Shown here piece by piece: positions 1 to 10,206 of a DNA stretch of 64,000 bases. Source of the stretch: Aphanomyces cochlioides (lineage: Eukaryota > Oomycota > Saprolegniomycetes > Saprolegniales > Verrucalvaceae); the NCBI GenBank assembly GCA_019828595.1, contig JAHQRK010000006.1:1364001-1428000 (forward strand). The letters run 5' to 3'. Made by a program: the position numbers and the translations under genes. The notes under the pieces are model-generated. The model saw only the letters and a list, made by a program, of their open reading frames with translations. It was not told the DNA's origin and ran no database searches. Position 1 is the first letter of the stretch; each line of letters starts with the position of its first letter.

Positions 1-3000
1 GGTGACTCACTGATCATAACATGGCACGGAAAGAGGTGTTGCCCTGCGTCGCCTGTTCGATTCCAAATGCGAATCATGTGAAGACGGCAATTAACGCCCA
101 AGTCCACCTACATCATCGCCGTTGTCTTAGCCTTGGATGACAGTTTTGCGCTCAACCTGCCAGAAGGGGCAAATTTCACGAAATGTCTGTGTACAAGTGC
201 TTTCGAATTGACCGTCGGTGTTGCCATCCAGTGCAAACGTAGCCTATCACATTTATCGTTAAAGATGAGACTATGGATGAGACTAATGCTTACAAGATAG
301 CCTGAGTTAATGCTGCTCTGGAGTGCACGGACAGGGTATTGCTTACTACGAGCCATGTTCTGTGGTACTTGATACATGCACGTTAGTTTCGTCGGCGATT
401 GAATAAACCTATGGACTAATTCATGCCCCGTACAGCCACCGGCGTTGTTTCCCCAGGAATACAGCTCGCCGTGGACAGTGACAGCTGCTGTGTGGGCATT
501 ACCACAGCTATCAATGGACTTATAAGCGACAAAGAGCCACAGAATCACACCTGACAGCTACGATTGGAACTCCTTGGAGCTCTGGCAACGTCGCAAACGC
601 AGGGCAAAATTTCCCAAGGGAGTGAGCGCTGCCACAGACGAAGAGCAGCCCTAATCAAAGGTTCTAGATGACCCGGGGAAGTCGCTTATACCTCCGGTTG
701 TTGTGACTGAATCGCTTTGAATATCGCTCAGGACTGCAGTGTGCGAGACGCCACAGCTCACATCTACCAAGTAGTGATTTCTTAAGCTCACAACATGCGT
801 CGGGGTGGCTAGAACTCCTAAGAGTCCCCCTTTGAGTAGATTGTCCGTGTCTAAGTTAAACAATTAGATTGATCAAATAGATTTTTCACACCCATGAATC
901 GTCCATCACCGAGGCCAAGTCGTCCTCCGTCGCCACTTCCCCATACAAATAGTTCGCCATTGACAGTGATAGCCGCGGAGTGTGATGGACCACATGCGAT
1001 CTTCTTGACCTAGAAGGCTTGTCAACCTCCAACTTCGAATAATTGCTACTTTGGTTGGAAACGGTAGTGGCAGTGGCATAATAGTAAAGCAATCTGAAAA
1101 ATCCTCGGTTTGTTTCGAGGGTCGTTGTCGAACTGGTGTCGTGTTGGGACGTATACTTGGAGAAGCCTCAGGCTCAAGCCCCAGCTTCCCAGTAGCTACT
1201 GATCCCCAGACAAAGATCTACCCGACATTTCAAGCAATATTGGAAAATCGATAGCACTGACTTGGCCATCACTTCGCAAGGCTAGACTATGTGAATATCC
1301 ACATGCCACGCCATGAAAGCGCATTGAGCTCAGCTGGTTTAATGGCTTGGGGACTGGCATGTCTTCGTGATTCGCGTTGCCGAGGCGCCCGAAAGATCCA
1401 AAGCCCCACCCGTACAATTTTCTATCAACTATTTTAGTGTTCTCGACGAAATTTCAGTTGTTACCCAGAGTTGTGGATGGCCAGGGCATGCTTGGAGCCA
1501 ACTGAAATATCGTGTAGCGCATGCTTGCCGTGGAATTGCTTTTGAGGCGGCCCTCTCGTAGTCAGCCCGCTTGCTGAAATTGTTCTCTGACTGTTATTTA
1601 CTGCCTGATGTTTTGCAGACATATTTTTCAAGTTGAGAGCTCTCCATACCTGAAGCTCGATGCCTTCTCGCCCCATGCGATCCTGCTTGCCACGTAGCCG
1701 TCGGATTTCATCACGTTTGGCATCCCATTTATTTTGCTGAGCCTGCCACGTTGTTTCCTCTTCGTTGTATAATGCTTTCAAGAGCTTTCGCATGCTTTTC
1801 CAAATCGTTGCGCCTTTTTTCAGCACTCTATTGCACCATAATGATAGTATGCTTCTCACGACGTACTCAGTCTCGAGCTTAGTGTTGTTGTTATGTAGTG
1901 CTTGTAAAAGTTTTGTGTCCAGTCGTTTCATACGCTCGTGAAATGGAACGCCCATGCATTCAATCTCAAGGAGGAAAATTTTGCCCAAGTCGTCTACGAT
2001 GGCTTGTTTTCCATGAGAGCTAACTGGCAATCCACGCAACTATTTCGACGTCGGTCAACGAAGCAGAGACTTTCATCGTACTCGAATTGCACTAGCAGCT
2101 TTCTCAGCATTCAAATCAAATTCAATCATCTCATTCAGCTTTTCTAAAGAGGATGTATCGGTACCCAGACCAAAGTAATTGACAATTTCTAGCAGCCTGT
2201 GAGGACTCAGTGCGTCGAGAGCGCTAATTTCATGGCGAAATACCTTTGGTACTGTTCGTCAGGCGAGAGTTCTGGGTGTTGCGGGGGCGCATTCTCTTTG
2301 AACATTCTGCGGACATAGTTTTGGTCGTAGTCATGGGCATCTTGCGCAACCTGGGCGGGCATAACCAGCTTGAGTTGTTCGGTGCGTGCTGTAAAAGGCC
2401 TTGATTCGACTAGCTCCGAAGATTTTATGCCGTACTAGTCAATAGATGGTTTACGTGGCAAAGTTTCGTCGTTTTGGTGATACAAGTAGTTCCAACGGCG
2501 CTGTGTGCCTCCCCAGCAGAATAATTCGCCAGAATCGGTCAAAGCGTACGCTACTGTCGTGCCGCAACTAACTTGTTTAATCCTCCTGCCCCACAGCCAT
2601 GCTGTGTTAATTGCTACCTGTTCTTAATATGAGGACAAGAGCGAGGATTAAAGTACCAGTCGGTTTTGAAATGCCATTTCCTGGGCTACAATCACGTCCG
2701 TCTTGGGTTGCTCTTGAGCCTTAACTACAGCATCGCCGCTGTCTCCGCCATCCACTTGGGACGCTTCGCTAGTACCGCGAAGTCGTTTGGTCCACAATTC
2801 CAGCAATGTTTTAAAGTGGGGGCAATCGACGAAATCCCTCGGGGCAGGCTGCACCTCAGAAATTAGCTTCTTCATACAAAGCAGCTACGTACTGCTCCAT
2901 CGAAGCGATTGAACGAGCCCTTTCCGAAGACATAAACCTGGCCTGCAGCGTCAAGAGTGTCGCTGAGGACGTACTAGGTCAATTACATTGAGCACAAATC

Positions 3001-4160
3001 AAAGATCTCAATTCTACATTGGCAAACCGTCGAGCTTCACGAGCCAGCCGTTCTCGCTCGGCGCGAATTCGTTCCCACTCGAGATTCCACTTGGCTTCAA
3101 GAATAGTATACTGCTCTTGAGCCTCTTCTTTATCGAGTATTGCTTCTAGTTTTTTCACCAGAGCTGACTTGGGCAAGAGTTTATTGTATGGAATATTTCG
3201 CTGGCTCAACTCTTTTCGGACATCCACTAATAACTATGGAGCAATGAGATAAAAGCATCGAATCATTTCGCAAATTTACCGACAACCAAATCGTCCGAAA
3301 GGCTTTGTAATTCAATGCCTCCGTGTCGGGCTACATGAAAATCTTCAAGATGAGCTAGTACTGTCCACAGTACATTTTCATGCTGGGAGAAGATGGCTTC
3401 CATTTTATCGAGGGCCATTTTGATTTTGAGGAATTTCAGCACGCCTACAATTATGTGGCTAAGAAGAACGAGCACTACAAGCTGTACGTTCAAACTCATC
3501 ACGACCCAATTCACCCGAGTCGTCTTCGTCAAAGATTGTAAAGACGTCCTTGGGCGTGAGCGACTTGGCTGGTTGAAAGCCTCCGGTGCGGGATGGATTC
3601 GATGGATCAAACGTGAACAACGCGACACGAAATTCTTCAAATGTGATGTAGCCTACAGAGTATGCACACCATGGCAATACCGACGCGGCAGGTGAATTAC
3701 CTTTTTGAGCAATATCACATTTGCGAAAGTATACAATGGCTTTTCCATCTGGAATATCCACTTGGAGATCTCGTAGCAAGAGTTTGAATTCATCCAAGTC
3801 GATTCCGCCAGAGTGGTCACGATCGTACTTCTTGAAGAGCTAGTGATCGTATCTGTGAGTCGTGCAACGCGTTGACCATCTATAAAACCTCTTGAGCGTC
3901 GAGGAAAGCTTCAGGGGCGTCGTCTGCAGGATCGCCCACAATATCTTTGCTCAGAGGGATTCCGCTCACATAAATTACATCTACAGACGGAGGAAATCAT
4001 CGCGATCAAGCTCATATTGGTGTGCATACTGGACGCTGCGGCTTTGTTGCGGAAAAGATGCTTTCGTCGCGTCATGCGACGGTTTCACTTTTGTAACGCT
4101 GACAACAACGTTGCCAGACAGACATCGCGCTCGATTAGACCAGATTATGGTCGATCATTC
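1..4160 (-). CDS. EF-hand / RCC1-repeat / F5-8C (fucolectin-like) protein, 3' end outside the window
   Basis: Intron-rich gene read leftwards; its 3' end lies beyond base 1 and its 5' end is unresolved. In protein order I see two EF-hand loops ([12 protein letters not shown] near 3830 and [12 protein letters not shown] near 3530), charged helical stretches (3230-2980, 2040-1560), and at least six RCC1-type blades: near 2590-2440 (SGELFCWGG), 1530-1470, 1420-1250 ([14 protein letters not shown]), 1220-1060, 1010-890 ([16 protein letters not shown]) and 520-430 ([10 protein letters not shown]). Splicing out 244-293 and 108-156 (50 and 49 nt, GT-AG) joins [10 protein letters not shown] to PFWQVDLG and IRIWNRTG, a discoidin/fucolectin-type carbohydrate-binding fold. 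RCC1 propellers often act as exchange factors or scaffolds and EF-hands bind calcium, so calcium control of a propeller scaffold is an inference. Upstream exons between about 4160 and 4470 are possible but I could not place them. Confidence 0.8.
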
Positions 4161-4169
4161 CGACGGGTC

Positions 4170-5185
4170 GTCCTTTCTCACAGTGGATCACGGTCAAATT
4201 CATGAGCGAAATCCTCCATTTGCAACCATCTCGACGCGACGCCAGGCGTCATATCGCATGGGCTGCCGATCGCTATTGACAGAGTCGTACGGCGCAGCAT
4301 GCATCTTGCAGGAATTCCCCAAAATGAGACGATCTCTGTTAAAGGCATTCGAACAAACAAAAATTCGAGTGGAATTTTGGACTAGTGTGATATTTTTATA
4401 TGTTTCACAGCTTGATTTTGCTTCAATTCCGAGCAAAATCGACCACATTGGAAATTGGTGAGATATTTTCACAACGAGTCAAAACGAACTCTCCTTTATA
4501 ATACCAGTCGAGGAAGAAGCATCATGCAGTGCTCCATGCAACTTCTTGGATGAATATTGCTGGCTTGCATTTATCTCTGCATAGAGAATAGAGAAAGCTG
4601 TCGATCTGTGGCATTGTATGGTGCAAGGTTCAAGTAGCCATATCATATCAACTTTTTAAGATGCACCAAGAAATCGTGAGGTGCAGGCGACAGTACTTAT
4701 TCAAGGTAATTCGTATCATGTAATCCTCCCTACCACACGTGCAATGAAGTTCTCGGCAAGAGATCCATGCCGCCACTGACGTGGCTCCAAACTCCATTGA
4801 AAACACTGCGCCTTGGATCTCGCCGGACATTCAATTCTGTGAAATCTCGGCGAAAAACGACGTGTTTGGGACTCGAAAGCGTGTGTTATGGGTTTTCCCC
4901 CCACTTGAACTCCAACTTCCGAGCATGGGACACTCCACCAGCCAAAGGCCACGCAAGATGCAAGATGCAAAAAAGCAGCCTTGTAGTCCAGCTTGGCCGG
5001 CGCCAAGAGGGCCTTCTCAGAGCTAAAAGAAGCTTCTATCTTGCGTGGTATTTGCAGCTTCTCGCGTCTCGTGCTGTCGTGCCACGGCGGATCTGATATC
5101 CCCACCGTGGCTCATACACCGTTTATCTCCAATTTAACAAATGTAATCCCAAAGTAATCACATCGTTCACTTCAAACAGTCCAAC
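4170..5185. other. gene-poor stretch with ambiguous open frames
   Basis: Overlapping frames stay open on both strands (for example minus 4716-5105 and plus 4767-5096) but neither shows a recognisable domain. Minus 4200-4472 could hold 5' exons of the EF-hand/RCC1 gene, but no splice joining it to that gene worked. Confidence 0.3.
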
Positions 5186-5290
5186 GTACTGTATGTTGTA
5201 CATTGTACTGCTTTAAATATACACAATGTCAGTATGATCACTATACACTGTACAAACGTTAAATGTATGAAATGTACAATCCTCTCATCG
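5186..5290. repeat. GTACAnTGTAC-type repeats upstream of the sterol methyltransferase
   Basis: Several near-palindromic GTAC/TGTACA words lie within about 100 bases of the promoter. An 18-base block, GTACTGTATGTTGTACAT at 5186-5203, recurs exactly at 30249-30266 inside the right end of the hAT element, so this may be a transposon-derived scrap. Confidence 0.5.
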
Positions 5291-5320
5291 CCGTACATCC
5301 GTGGATGGATATATAGAATC

Positions 5321-5336
5321 TCTCATTTCCAATTTT
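5321..5336 (+). promoter_or_regulatory. oomycete-type initiator (Inr + FPR) of the sterol methyltransferase
   Basis: TCTCATTTCCAATTTT closely matches the known oomycete composite core promoter (initiator TCAYTYY followed by the flanking promoter region CAWTTT). It lies 11 bases before the ATG at 5347, implying a very short 5' leader, which is typical of oomycetes. Confidence 0.65.
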
Positions 5337-5346
5337 ACCTCGGACA

Positions 5347-6942
5347 ATGTTGGACGGATTGAAGTTGTTCCTGGAGCAAAACAAGGAAGGCGTCGTGCCT
5401 GCCGCCGGTTCGGCCGTCGGTCTCTTGGCTGTCGCACTCTTGTTGCACTCGAAAGCCGCGTTGAACATGTTTGTTCCTTCTAGTTCGTTCCCAATCGGCC
5501 AGGTCTTCAACTGGGCCTCGGCTGCTGTGTATTTGTTGACGTCGACCCGCGTTTCCGCTTTGCACCGCCAACCTTCGGCTGCGTATGATGTGAACGTGCT
5601 TTTGGTCTGGTTCGCTTCGCTTAGCTTGCTCTTGGTTTCCTTTTCAGTCTCCGCCATCCGTGCCGAAACCAAGGCGATCTTCTACTCAGTCGCTGCTTCC
5701 GCCACTACTCTTGTGGCGGCCTCCGTCTACATTGTCCAAATTGAAAACTCCACGGTTACCAAGGGTGCCATCGCTGCTGCCCTTGTTATCTTTGCCTCGG
5801 CTGTGTTCCAAACCGCCAAGATCGTGGGTAACTCCAAGGTGTCCCGTGATGGTTCGGATTTCACCACCACCCTCCTCGGCTCGACTCGTTTGCTCTCCAA
5901 CCCTGACTCTGTGTTGAGCCGCGACGCCGTCAACTCCCGCTTTGAAGACTATGACAAGCTCTTCAAGGGTGCTCGTGAAAAGACTGGTGCCATCTCGTCG
6001 GAAGAAAGCATCAAGCTTCGCCAAAGCGAGTACCAATTGATGGTTGACAGCTTTTATGACTTGGTGACGGACTTCTACGAATATGGATGGGGTCAATCTT
6101 TCCACTTTGCCAACCGCTTCCGTGATGAAACATTCCGCGAATCCATTCGCCGTGTTGAATATTTCCTTGCCTCCAAGTTGGGTTTGAACAAGTCTCACTA
6201 CGCTTTGGATATGGGGTGCGGTATTGGTGGTCCCATGCGAAACATTGCTCGCTTCTCGGGTGCTAAGATCAAGGGTTTGACCATTAATGAATACCAAGTG
6301 CGTGTTGCCAACAAGAACAACGAAAAGATGGGTCTTGATAAGCAATGCCACGTCCAACAAGGTAACTTCATGGAAATGCCATTCGAAGCCAACACTTTCG
6401 ATGCGATTTACGCCATTGAATCTGTCTGCCATGCCCCCGACAAGAAAGCTTGCTTTGCTGAAGCTTGCCGTGTGCTCAAGCCTGGTGGAACCTTTGTTGG
6501 TCTTGACTGGGCTGTCTTGAACGACTACGACCCAAACAACTTGCACCACGTCGAATTGAAGGAAGGTATTGAAGTCGGCAACGGTCTTCCCACCCTTGAA
6601 ACTCCTGCTCAAATTGCCAAGGCTCTTGAGGATGCTGGTCTTGAAGTGATTGAACACTTTAGCTTGCAAGACAACTACCGCGACCCCAACGAAATCCCGT
6701 GGTACGACACGCTCAGCGGCAAGTACACTTTCAGCGGTTTCCGCATGACTTGGTTCGGCCGTCAATGCACGCACTTGCTCGTCTCGACGTTGGAAGCGCT
6801 CAAGATCGCCCCCAAGGGTACTGTCAAAGTGAGTTTGATGCTCAACAAGACGGCCGATGATATTGTCGAAGCTGGCAAGAACAACATCTTCACGCCTTCG
6901 TACTTCTTCATGGCCCGCAAGCCCATCAAAGTCATCAAGTAA
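5347..6942 (+). CDS. SMT: sterol 24-C-methyltransferase with an N-terminal multi-pass membrane extension
   Basis: Intronless 531-residue protein. The C-terminal ~350 residues are a complete sterol methyltransferase: the family signature YEYGWGQSFHFA, SAM-binding motif I LDMGCGIGGPMRNIARFS, the sterol-binding segment YAIESVCHAPD, post-motif LKPGGTFVGLDW and the C-terminal sterol-MT region ending SYFFMARKP. The enzyme transfers methyl from S-adenosylmethionine to C24 of the sterol side chain. Usual family length is about 340-380; here some 160 residues are added in front, with about five hydrophobic segments (near residues 19-38, 50-67, 82-101, 107-128, 137-155). That implies tight anchoring in the ER membrane. 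Sterol synthesis is kept in Saprolegniales and lost in Peronosporales. Codon use is GC3-rich, as in the neighbouring host genes. Family assignment is firm; membrane topology is by eye. Confidence 0.95.
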   Translation: MLDGLKLFLEQNKEGVVPAAGSAVGLLAVALLLHSKAALNMFVPSSSFPIGQVFNWASAAVYLLTSTRVSALHRQPSAAYDVNVLLVWFASLSLLLVSFSVSAIRAETKAIFYSVAASATTLVAASVYIVQIENSTVTKGAIAAALVIFASAVFQTAKIVGNSKVSRDGSDFTTTLLGSTRLLSNPDSVLSRDAVNSRFEDYDKLFKGAREKTGAISSEESIKLRQSEYQLMVDSFYDLVTDFYEYGWGQSFHFANRFRDETFRESIRRVEYFLASKLGLNKSHYALDMGCGIGGPMRNIARFSGAKIKGLTINEYQVRVANKNNEKMGLDKQCHVQQGNFMEMPFEANTFDAIYAIESVCHAPDKKACFAEACRVLKPGGTFVGLDWAVLNDYDPNNLHHVELKEGIEVGNGLPTLETPAQIAKALEDAGLEVIEHFSLQDNYRDPNEIPWYDTLSGKYTFSGFRMTWFGRQCTHLLVSTLEALKIAPKGTVKVSLMLNKTADDIVEAGKNNIFTPSYFFMARKPIKVIK

Positions 6943-7700
6943 AATAGTTTATTTTCTTTGATATGTATAATCTTTGTGCATTGACAAGTTCGTCTCGATC
7001 ATCCTCTTCGCATTATCCGAGCCCTTTCAAGCTACATTCAAAATCTCTTCTTGGTGGCACAATGGAGTAACTTGTGGCGTAATGCATGGCGTTTTTCATA
7101 GAGATCGACATCTGTTCCGACAGAGATCACTCCGAGAGGAGAGGACAGCCATTGACCTTGTTCGTGCAAGCTTTTGTCGCCTGCGGAAGATAAACCTGTC
7201 ATCTTGTCTGGATTGCATCACCATCTTAGTTCTATCTTGGCTCTGAAGAGTTTCCCATAGAGGGAGACATTTCACTGTGTGAAACTCAAACTAAACCCCT
7301 TCAACCCTAAATATTGCAACCCCTGGCCAAAGTGTTTAAACCCTGGCTATTCTTAACCCCTTCACCCCTTATTCATTCATGTAGAGCCTCGCTTGAAGTA
7401 TCAAGCAATGCAAAGACCCGAGTAAAAATGAATCAAAGGAGCATGATGAATATCCTTGTTTAATAGCAGCAAGAGAGCTTACTCGTGTGAAGTTGAAGGC
7501 CGTGTTCTCTTCATGATTTGAAATGTTGCCTTTGGTGCCATGAGAAAATTCAACAAGGTCGTGCAGTGTCAAAATGAGGAAAATTCGCAAAAAGTTTGGT
7601 AAATTTGACAGAAATTCATGAAAATTGAGCATTTTGATTGGCAATTCACCAAACCTCTGCCCACGACAGCCAGGTCCGAACCCAGGAGTCATATCGCAAC
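6943..7700. other. intergenic, no gene seen
   Basis: Contains a C-rich low-complexity run of CCCTT words (7290-7370) and a CCAAT-type box (TTGATTGG) near 7634, just before the next gene. Short open frames here have no family features. Confidence 0.5.
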
Positions 7701-7705
7701 CGACG

Positions 7706-8400
7706 ATGACTGGCGCGAATTCCTCCAAGCACGTGCTCCTGATTGACAACTACGACTCGTTCACATACAACTTGTACCAATATTTGTGTCAGCTCGGCGC
7801 TACCGTTACTGTCATTCGAAATGACGTTAAGAGCGCCAAGGACCTGCTGGCGGAATACCACGAGTCCAAGCCGTTTGATCGCATTTTGATTTCGCCCGGC
7901 CCTGGCTTTCCCAAAGACGCTGGCATCTCATGCGACATCATCCGCACGTTTCAAGGCGTGGTGCCCGTGGCTGGAGTGTGCTTGGGTAAAGCCTATCGGT
8001 GTGGAGCTAGGTCTCAATCTCGAACTAGGCTTGCAGTGCATGTTTGAAGTCTACGGTGGCACCGTTGGTCATGCTGGCGAAATCGTCCATGGCAAGCAGT
8101 CAGAAATGGAAAACGATGGCAAGGGCTTGTTCAAGAACGTGCCATCGCCATTCAAAGCCATTCGGTATCACTCGCTGGTCTAAAAGTCTCATCGTTTCGC
8201 GGAGCACTCACTTGAATTTGTAGGTCGGTTTGCCTGAAACTCTTCCCGACGAACTCGAAGTTACGTCGACGCTCGCTGGAAAGAGCATGATCATGGGCGT
8301 CCGACACAAGAAGTACGCTGTCGAAGGCGTTCAATTCCACCCTGAGAGCATTTTGACACCAGAAGGCATGACCATGATGCAAAACTTTCTCGACATGTAA
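7706..8400 (+). CDS. trpG: glutamine amidotransferase subunit of anthranilate (or aminodeoxychorismate) synthase
   Basis: Three exons (7706-7985, 8029-8177, 8224-8400; introns 43 and 46 nt) give 201 residues, the normal length for TrpG/PabA. N-terminal [13 protein letters not shown], the oxyanion segment [12 protein letters not shown], the nucleophile elbow GVCLGLQ (catalytic Cys near residue 91) and FHPES with the catalytic His and Glu are all present; [10 protein letters not shown] is also family-typical. The enzyme releases ammonia from glutamine for the chorismate-using partner (TrpE or PabB), which is not in this window. CLGLQ replaces the usual CLGHQ. The second intron begins GTCTAA, a weak donor, but the frame requires it. 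Tryptophan versus folate pathway cannot be decided from sequence alone. In fungi and oomycetes TrpG is often fused to other Trp domains; here it stands alone. Confidence 0.9.
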
Positions 8401-8489
8401 ATTCCAAACCACATGCATCTCTTCATCTTCGTCCATCTTTTCATCATATAATTCCAACATCCCAGCATATTGACAGAGGAAATTCTCAC

Positions 8490-9025
8490 TCAGGTCACAC
8501 TTTGCCTTGTGACCCCCATCACATTCCAGTGCCACGCCACTGTCTTTGGGAAGGATTTAGCATCCCCTTGCTCGTTCTTCATTCAATCAAACGGACCAAG
8601 AATCCCAAAGCGGCATGGAGACTTGAAACGAAGGTTGCAAACATTTCCACAATGACAGGATTTGGGTAGATTTCATCTTTTTTGACGGGCTGCACGGCAA
8701 TTAAGGCGGCACTAAGTTCCTTGTGCATTCTACCACGCCATACACAGTGTGAATCCGCAGCAGGGTCCATTTGAAATCCCAGCAGACTCGTCGCATTCAG
8801 CTGGTTGATCTTTGAAGATTGGACCGTCATATGATGTTCAGTCTCTTGCAAAAGAGTCGCCATGGCAATTTTTCACGATACTTCTCGTGGAAACAAGTCG
8901 TACACATCAGCATGTCCTTCCTTCACAAGCTCCCAAAGTCTCTCTCTTCTTGGGTGTTCTTGCACCCATGTTGGTCGGGTTGCATCGCTGGAACCTCTGC
9001 TTTTTTGCAACGATGGACATTTCAT
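8490..9025 (-). CDS. unknown 147-residue protein, convergent with trpG
   Basis: Inferred model with three exons (8882-9025, 8597-8842, 8544 boundary then 8490-8543) and two phase-0 GT-AG introns of 39 and 53 nt, which fit the intron size of confirmed genes. Exons are 48, 82 and 18 codons (the last includes the stop). The product begins MKCPSLQKSR, has a charged helical stretch (PRRERLWELVKEG) and a hydrophobic C-terminal half (EMFATFVSSLHAALGF). I recognise no family. It ends 90 bases from the end of trpG and shares its upstream region with the gene at 9342. Transcript data would be needed to fix the introns. Confidence 0.4.
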
Positions 9026-9341
9026 CTGGGTGAAACATCTGAATGGTGGTCACTCGCCCGTCGCGTTGCCGACTCGGGCCGTCAATCCCCAGCTCGCCGA
9101 CGCTATATTCTCTCTCTGTGTGCTGTGAGCTAGTCGGCGTAAACCTTGTGATTCTCGTCGAGTCAGCTCTCGTCCAGACGCGGAATAGCTGACCGCGGGA
9201 CGAACTCTGACTTTCCGCTCGCAATGAATTTCTGGATTTCAAGGTGGAATCCAAGTGTTATTTTTTAAAAATTCTCCAAATCGTAGCGGGATTGTGGTTC
9301 TTTCAGTTCAGAAGAACGTGTCTTCATCCCCTTGACCTCAA

Positions 9342-10145
9342 ATGGCTGCGACAACGACAAGCTTTCCATGTCGAGATAGCAACCAGCGGCTGCGTGCTCT
9401 CTCTGTCGAGACGATGCCACCGCAATTTAACCTCCGTCCTCGCTCGCTGTCGCATCATCAAGGACAAACGTCGACGTATTCAAGGTACAGAGCGTTCCGC
9501 AAGTCAACGACCAATGTACAAGTTGAATCCTCGCCCGTCGTCGGTGATCCGGCAGCAGGAGTGAAGGAAACGAAAGAGGGAGCAGAGATGACAGCTAGAG
9601 AAGAGTCCCCTGAACAGATCAAACAAGTCCAATGGAGTCAAACGTTGTCGCCGTTGAATGCACATCCGACGTACATTGACACTGAAAGCTACGAAGATTT
9701 GATATTTAAGATTGCCAACTTGACGCCAGACAGTTCACACTCGGTACTCCTACAAGTGAGCGACTTTCTGTCGAGAGCTGCAACGTACCTTGGCTACACA
9801 TACGATGTCTTTCCGTCCAATTTGGACTGCTCCAAGTTGACCTCGGCTGATATTGTGGCATGGCAACAATTGGCAAGATATCCCTGGGAATGCGAAGCAG
9901 AGTTTGAGCATCTACGGACGGATCGAAGTGGCAAACTCATGGACGTGACGATCGTACCAGGCGCCACTCGGTCGTTATTGCAGCGCTTATTTAACAAACC
10001 CAAAGGTCCGCGCCGCATGCAGCTCGATAGCATCACAGTGCGCAGGCTACGATGTGTCCAAGAAGTCGCCAACACTTGTCTGTCCTTTGGGCACTTTCAA
10101 TTCACGCTCGTCGACATCGCGCAGCTCTGCTTTGCCGACATCTAA
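9342..10145 (+). CDS. unknown 267-residue protein
   Basis: A single long open frame with host-like codon use. The first ~85 residues are polar and low-complexity (Arg, Ser, Thr rich) and look disordered; the rest (from about IKQVQWSQTL onward) is mixed and probably folded, ending RRLRCVQEVANTCLSFGHFQFTLVDIAQLCFADI. No domain recognised. Alternative start Met codons lie 25 or more residues further on; I chose the first ATG because the frame is open and there is a divergent gene upstream. It ends 60 bases before the end of the convergent transporter gene. Confidence 0.6.
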   Translation: MAATTTSFPCRDSNQRLRALSVETMPPQFNLRPRSLSHHQGQTSTYSRYRAFRKSTTNVQVESSPVVGDPAAGVKETKEGAEMTAREESPEQIKQVQWSQTLSPLNAHPTYIDTESYEDLIFKIANLTPDSSHSVLLQVSDFLSRAATYLGYTYDVFPSNLDCSKLTSADIVAWQQLARYPWECEAEFEHLRTDRSGKLMDVTIVPGATRSLLQRLFNKPKGPRRMQLDSITVRRLRCVQEVANTCLSFGHFQFTLVDIAQLCFADI

Positions 10146-10206
10146 CTTCTATTTAACTTGACAATTGATTGATATTAAATATATGCAAGACTTGCTCGGG
10201 CTGCCT

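Noticed and set aside
4716..5105. Possible gene, open on both strands
   Set aside because: Neither strand shows a domain, a plausible splice partner or a better coding signal than the other.
5686..6774. 362-residue open frame antisense to the sterol methyltransferase
   Set aside because: A shadow of strong GC3 codon bias on the other strand; no domain, while the plus frame is a complete enzyme.
7640..7700. tRNA-like B-box near 7665
   Set aside because: The GGTTCGGACC word lacks a matching acceptor stem and A box; no tRNA cloverleaf could be drawn.
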